Assembly (NCBI GenBank): GCA_937926975.1
Contig: CALBCJ010000028.1
Span: 1 to 21,595, forward strand
DNA: 21,595 nucleotides
Direction of reading: 5' to 3'
Source of the DNA: an uncultured Propionibacteriaceae bacterium
GTDB taxonomy: Bacteria > Actinomycetota > Actinomycetes > Propionibacteriales > Propionibacteriaceae
Shown: positions 20,711-21,595 of the stretch, piece after piece
How the letters are laid out: each line of letters opens with the position of its first letter
Position numbering within the stretch: position 1 is the first letter of the stretch
Translations under genes and position numbers: made by a program
Notes under the pieces: model-generated
Told to the model about the DNA's origin: nothing
Database searches by the model: none
The model's input: the letters and a program-made list of their open reading frames with translations, nothing else

Positions 20711-21418
20711 CTAGATCGCGGCAGGAGCGTGGACGAGGAGCCGGGTGCTGCCAATATCGATCCGGGTGCCGTCCTCCACCGGCGCCTCCGTGACCTTGCG
20801 GCCGTTGACCGAGATCCCGTTGGTCGAACCCAGGTCCCGGACCACGATCCGCTGCGCCGGGCCGGAGCCGCTGACCAGGATCTCGGCGTGACGCCGTGAG
20901 ATCCCCGGGTCGTTGATCCGCAGGTCGGCCTCGCTGCCGCGCCCGATCACCAGGCCTGGCGGGTTCAGCGGGTGCCGTACGCCGTTGACCTCCAGCACCA
21001 GCGCGGCCCGGCGGACCTGGCCGGCCGACGTGGCCGGCTGGTCGACCTTGGCCACCGCACCGGAGGTCACGGTGAACCGGCCGGTCGGCAGGTCGCGGCG
21101 CTCCTCGTAGTGGATCGCGATCGCGCCGTTGAAGACGTACCCCCGCTCGGCGGCGTAGTCGCGCAGCTCTGGGATGATCTCCTCGTTCAGCGTCCGCGAG
21201 TACGGGAAGAGCCGGGCGAAGTCGTTGACCGACAGCCCGATCAGGAAGTCGTTGGGCACCAGCCGCTTCTCGCGGCTCAGCAGCTGAGCCTCACTGTCGA
21301 GCTCCTTCTGCAGCCGGGCCGTGATCTCGACCGGCTGGACGTCACCCTTGAACGCCCGCGCGAAGGCGCCACTGACGACCCCCTCGATCCGCCTCTCGAC
21401 CTTGCCGAGGAAACCCAC
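20711..21418 (-). CDS. fhaA: FHA-domain protein FhaA (DUF3662 plus FHA)
   Basis: The 235-residue protein has a DUF3662 domain (1-115) and a C-terminal FHA domain (about 150-230) with Gly159-Arg160, Ser174/His177 and STNG (198-201). The linker between them is only about 30 residues, far shorter than in mycobacterial FhaA, which is over 500 residues long. FHA binding of pThr proteins, such as phosphorylated MviN in mycobacteria, ties PknB signalling to lipid II flipping. GTG 21418 gives MGFLGKVERR, matching the family start; GTG 21424 adds two residues. It is the first gene of the operon. Confidence 0.92.
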   Translation of the reverse strand: MGFLGKVERRIEGVVSGAFARAFKGDVQPVEITARLQKELDSEAQLLSREKRLVPNDFLIGLSVNDFARLFPYSRTLNEEIIPELRDYAAERGYVFNGAIAIHYEERRDLPTGRFTVTSGAVAKVDQPATSAGQVRRAALVLEVNGVRHPLNPPGLVIGRGSEADLRINDPGISRRHAEILVSGSGPAQRIVVRDLGSTNGISVNGRKVTEAPVEDGTRIDIGSTRLLVHAPAAI

Positions 21419-21461
21419 GGACACCCCCTTCGCTCGTCAGGACCCGATCTCGTGCCCCTTG

Positions 21462-21467
21462 ATGCTA
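21462..21467 (-). promoter_or_regulatory. Candidate -10 (TAGCAT) for the fhaA operon
   Basis: On the minus strand TAGCAT fits TANNNT and would give a leader of about 35-40 nt. It lies about 10 nt after the end of the tandem repeat modules. No clear -35 is seen. Confidence 0.3.
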
Positions 21468-21475
21468 CCTGGCGG

Positions 21476-21595
21476 TGCTTGATCGCCGCTCGGCTGTGCT
21501 TGATCGCCGCCGCCTTCGCGGCGGCTCGGCTGTGCTTGATCGCCGGCGCCTTCGCGCCGGCTCGGCTGTGCATGACCGCCGCCGCCTGCGCGGCG
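21476..21595 (-). repeat. Tandem 36-bp hairpin modules (3' modules of the covarying element)
   Basis: GATC-type flanks at 21502, 21538 and 21574 show an exact 36-bp period. The hairpins are GCCGCCGC/GCGGCGGC (21506-21525), GCCGGCGC/GCGCCGGC (21542-21561), and a third cut by the window edge (21578-21595, loop CTGC). A fourth, degenerate unit at 21481-21497 has lost its stem. The flanks are those of the 3' end of the complete elements. The stem changes between units one and two keep full pairing. Confidence 0.85.

Noticed and set aside
21476..21595. CRISPR array (36-bp period)
   Set aside because: The units are directly tandem without unique spacers, and the variable part is the hairpin stem itself. 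No cas gene is present.

Overview
This window is high-GC DNA with the gene content of an actinomycete (Actinomycetota). The strongest marker is the actinobacterial cell-wall/cell-division cluster on the right: fhaA, fhaB, pstP, rodA, pbpA, pknB, a glutamine amidotransferase, a DUF881 gene and crgA. No pknA-like second kinase lies between pknB and pbpA. I cannot name the genus; a Propionibacteriales-type organism is only a guess.

Left part (1-8.5 kb). A low-complexity Pro/Gln/Tyr-rich protein with a YbjQ/UPF0145-like domain is followed by lysS (class II lysyl-tRNA synthetase). Convergent to lysS is a two-gene unit, a CPBP-family membrane protease homologue and a TetR-type repressor, whose start codons overlap a 13-bp palindromic operator candidate. 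Next, also on the minus strand, is a translationally coupled three-gene unit: a MerR-type regulator, an ABC ATPase and a TnrB3-like ABC permease. Its promoter region has a perfect 17-bp palindrome inside a 19-bp spacer, the classic MerR arrangement.

Middle (8.5-12.4 kb). Divergent from merR is an exported GH13 alpha-amylase-family enzyme with a C-terminal Ig-like domain. Then come a small DUF1304 membrane protein, crgA (minus) and a DUF881 gene (plus) reading away from crgA.

Right part (12.5-21.4 kb). The minus-strand operon fhaA-fhaB-pstP-rodA-pbpA-pknB-trpG/pabA has mostly overlapping or abutting genes. It encodes a pThr signalling circuit (kinase PknB, phosphatase PstP, pThr readers FhaA and FhaB) together with a SEDS glycosyltransferase and class B PBP pair that builds septal or elongation peptidoglycan. 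The RodA here carries a roughly 277-residue disordered tail with 12 Thr-Gln sites, several in near-perfect tandem repeats.

Between genes there is a multi-copy DNA element: at the left edge (1-70), before lysS (1195-1361), as an array before the permease 3' end (4540-5112), and as tandem 36-bp modules before fhaA (21476-21595). Complete copies fold into the same nested stem-loop. The stems differ between copies by compensating base changes, while the internal-loop bases and the 30-nt apical loop length stay constant. That is the signature of a selected structure (RNA or single-stranded DNA), and I know of no described family matching it. This element and the Thr-Gln tail of RodA are the two most interesting observations.
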